Shown piece by piece: positions 63,134 to 64,000 of a stretch of DNA of 64,000 bases. How positions within the stretch are numbered: position 1 is the stretch's first letter; each line of letters opens with the position of its first letter. Origin of the DNA: AR5 sp041499965 (GTDB taxonomy: Bacteria > Methylomirabilota > Methylomirabilia > Rokubacteriales > CSP1-6); the NCBI GenBank assembly GCA_041499965.1, contig JBGQLG010000006.1, forward strand, positions 11,868 through 75,867, written 5' to 3'. The position numbers were made by a program, and so were the translations under genes. The notes under the pieces are model-generated. The model was not told where the DNA came from and did no database searches. It saw only the letters and a program-made list of their open reading frames with translations.

Positions 63134-64000
63134 CTACGTCGCCAGCGTGACGCGTAAGACTTCCTCCACCGTGGTGGTGCCCTCCAACACTTTCAACAGA
63201 CCGGCCTGGCGCAGAGTCCTCATACCCTGGCTCTGGGCCATCGCCCGAATCTCCGCGGTCTGGGCACCCTTCAGGATGACCGCGCGGAGATCCTCGGTGA
63301 CCGGCATCACCTCGTAGAGCGCGACCCGGCCCTTCATTCCTGTGAAGTTGCAGGTCTGGCAGCCCTTGCCCTTGAAGAACGTCACCCGCCCCCGGCCCTC
63401 GGAGACGTGTCCGTAGGGCACCAGGTCGTCCTCGTGGCCCTCGATGGGCTCCTTGCAATCCTTGCAGATCCGCCGGCCCAGACGCTGGGCCAGGATGAGC
63501 AGCAGCGCCGAGGACAGTAGGAACGGCTGCACGCCCATGTCCACCAGGCGGGCGACGGTCGACGGACAGTCGTTCGTGTGCAACGTGGTGAAGACGAGGT
63601 GGCCGGTGAGGGCGGCGCGAATGCTGATCTGCGCTGTCTCGAGGTCGCGCGTCTCGCCGACGAGGATGACGTCGGGGTCCTGCCGCAGGAAGGAGCGCAG
63701 CACGGCCGCGAAGGTGCGACCGACGCCTTCGTTGATCTGGACCTGGTTCACCCCTTTGAGGTTGTACTCGACCGGGTCCTCGGCGGTCATGATGTTGTGC
63801 TCGGGCGCGTTGATCGTGGAGATGGCCGAGTACAGCGTGGTCGTCTTGCCGGAGCCGGTCGGTCCGGTGATCAGGACCATGCCGTACGGCTGGTGGATCG
63901 CGTGGCCGAATTTCTCGTAGCTCCAGGTATCGAAGCCGAGCTTGGTCATGTCGAGCTGCAGCGCTTCCTTGTCGAGGATCCGGAGCACGGCCTTCTCGCC
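63134..64000 (-). CDS. pilB: Type IV pilus extension ATPase PilB (N-terminal part outside window)
   Basis: C-terminal 288 residues of a GspE-family ATPase that powers pilus extension. The frame runs off the window end at GEKAVLRILDKEALQL, so about half the protein is missing. Walker A GPTGSGKTTTLYSAIS, Asp box DPDVILVGETRDLETA, His box LTGHLVFTTLHTNDCP and the zinc tetracysteine (CKDCKEP and CQTCNF) are complete. The tetracysteine favours PilB over the retraction ATPase PilT. Confidence 0.97.
   Translation of the reverse strand, partial: GEKAVLRILDKEALQLDMTKLGFDTWSYEKFGHAIHQPYGMVLITGPTGSGKTTTLYSAISTINAPEHNIMTAEDPVEYNLKGVNQVQINEGVGRTFAAVLRSFLRQDPDVILVGETRDLETAQISIRAALTGHLVFTTLHTNDCPSTVARLVDMGVQPFLLSSALLLILAQRLGRRICKDCKEPIEGHEDDLVPYGHVSEGRGRVTFFKGKGCQTCNFTGMKGRVALYEVMPVTEDLRAVILKGAQTAEIRAMAQSQGMRTLRQAGLLKVLEGTTTVEEVLRVTLAT

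Overview
The window is a 64 kb stretch of a high-GC, Gram-negative bacterial chromosome (PilQ secretin, PilP lipoprotein, inner-membrane ABC permeases). Gene content (ribosomal alpha operon with a four-cysteine S4, type IV pili, a branched-chain amino acid type ABC transporter, hyuA/hyuB genes) would fit Candidatus Rokubacteria / Methylomirabilota. That placement is an inference from style and memory, not a computed phylogeny. The DNA is densely coded: no gap between genes exceeds about 230 bases, and about nineteen gene junctions are 4-base ATGA/GTGA stop-start overlaps. I see no tRNA, rRNA, CRISPR, phage or insertion-sequence transposase.

Layout. 1-4151 (+): 3' end of map, then infA, rpmJ, rpsM, rpsK, rpsD, rpoA, rplQ (translation and transcription core). 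4157-6472 (-): an MFS transporter, an EthD-like protein and a dienelactone hydrolase. 6655-12686 (-): trxA, trpE, trpG, thiL and two CNNM/CBS (CorC-like) membrane proteins, most overlapping end to end. 12821-15354 (+): a sigma-54 activator and a FIST-like sensor gene that has a candidate sigma-54 promoter. 15473-19152 (-): a hyuA/hyuB hydantoinase/oxoprolinase pair. 19280-25671: two GT-C-like membrane proteins on +, and a LysE exporter plus a class III aminotransferase on -.

25818-38858 is a surface-polysaccharide locus: polyprenol-phosphate glycosyltransferase with DUF2304 partner, acetyltransferase, CmcI-like protein, sugar methyltransferases, NAD epimerase, Wzx-type flippase, CDP-glucose synthesis genes (rfbF, rfbG), and several glycosyltransferases. 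The CDP-sugar genes plus a C-methyltransferase suggest a branched 6-deoxy sugar.

38855-64000 is entirely on the minus strand. Read in the direction of transcription it runs pilB-pilC-pilS-pilR-pilA-pilD-fimT-pilV, then pilM-N-O-P-Q-aroB, a TPR gene, efp-accB, a TPR metalloprotease, accC-thiE, livK-H-M-G-F, MaoC, MOSC and a glycosyltransferase. pilA has a good sigma-54 promoter, matching the neighbouring PilS/PilR pair.

Non-coding points of interest are a ~143-base palindromic repeat present twice (6503 and 25672), a separate 59-base inverted repeat between convergent genes (20942-21132), several GC-rich hairpins without U-tracts just after stop codons inside operons, and a trpE gene whose conserved N-terminus lies upstream of any normal start codon.
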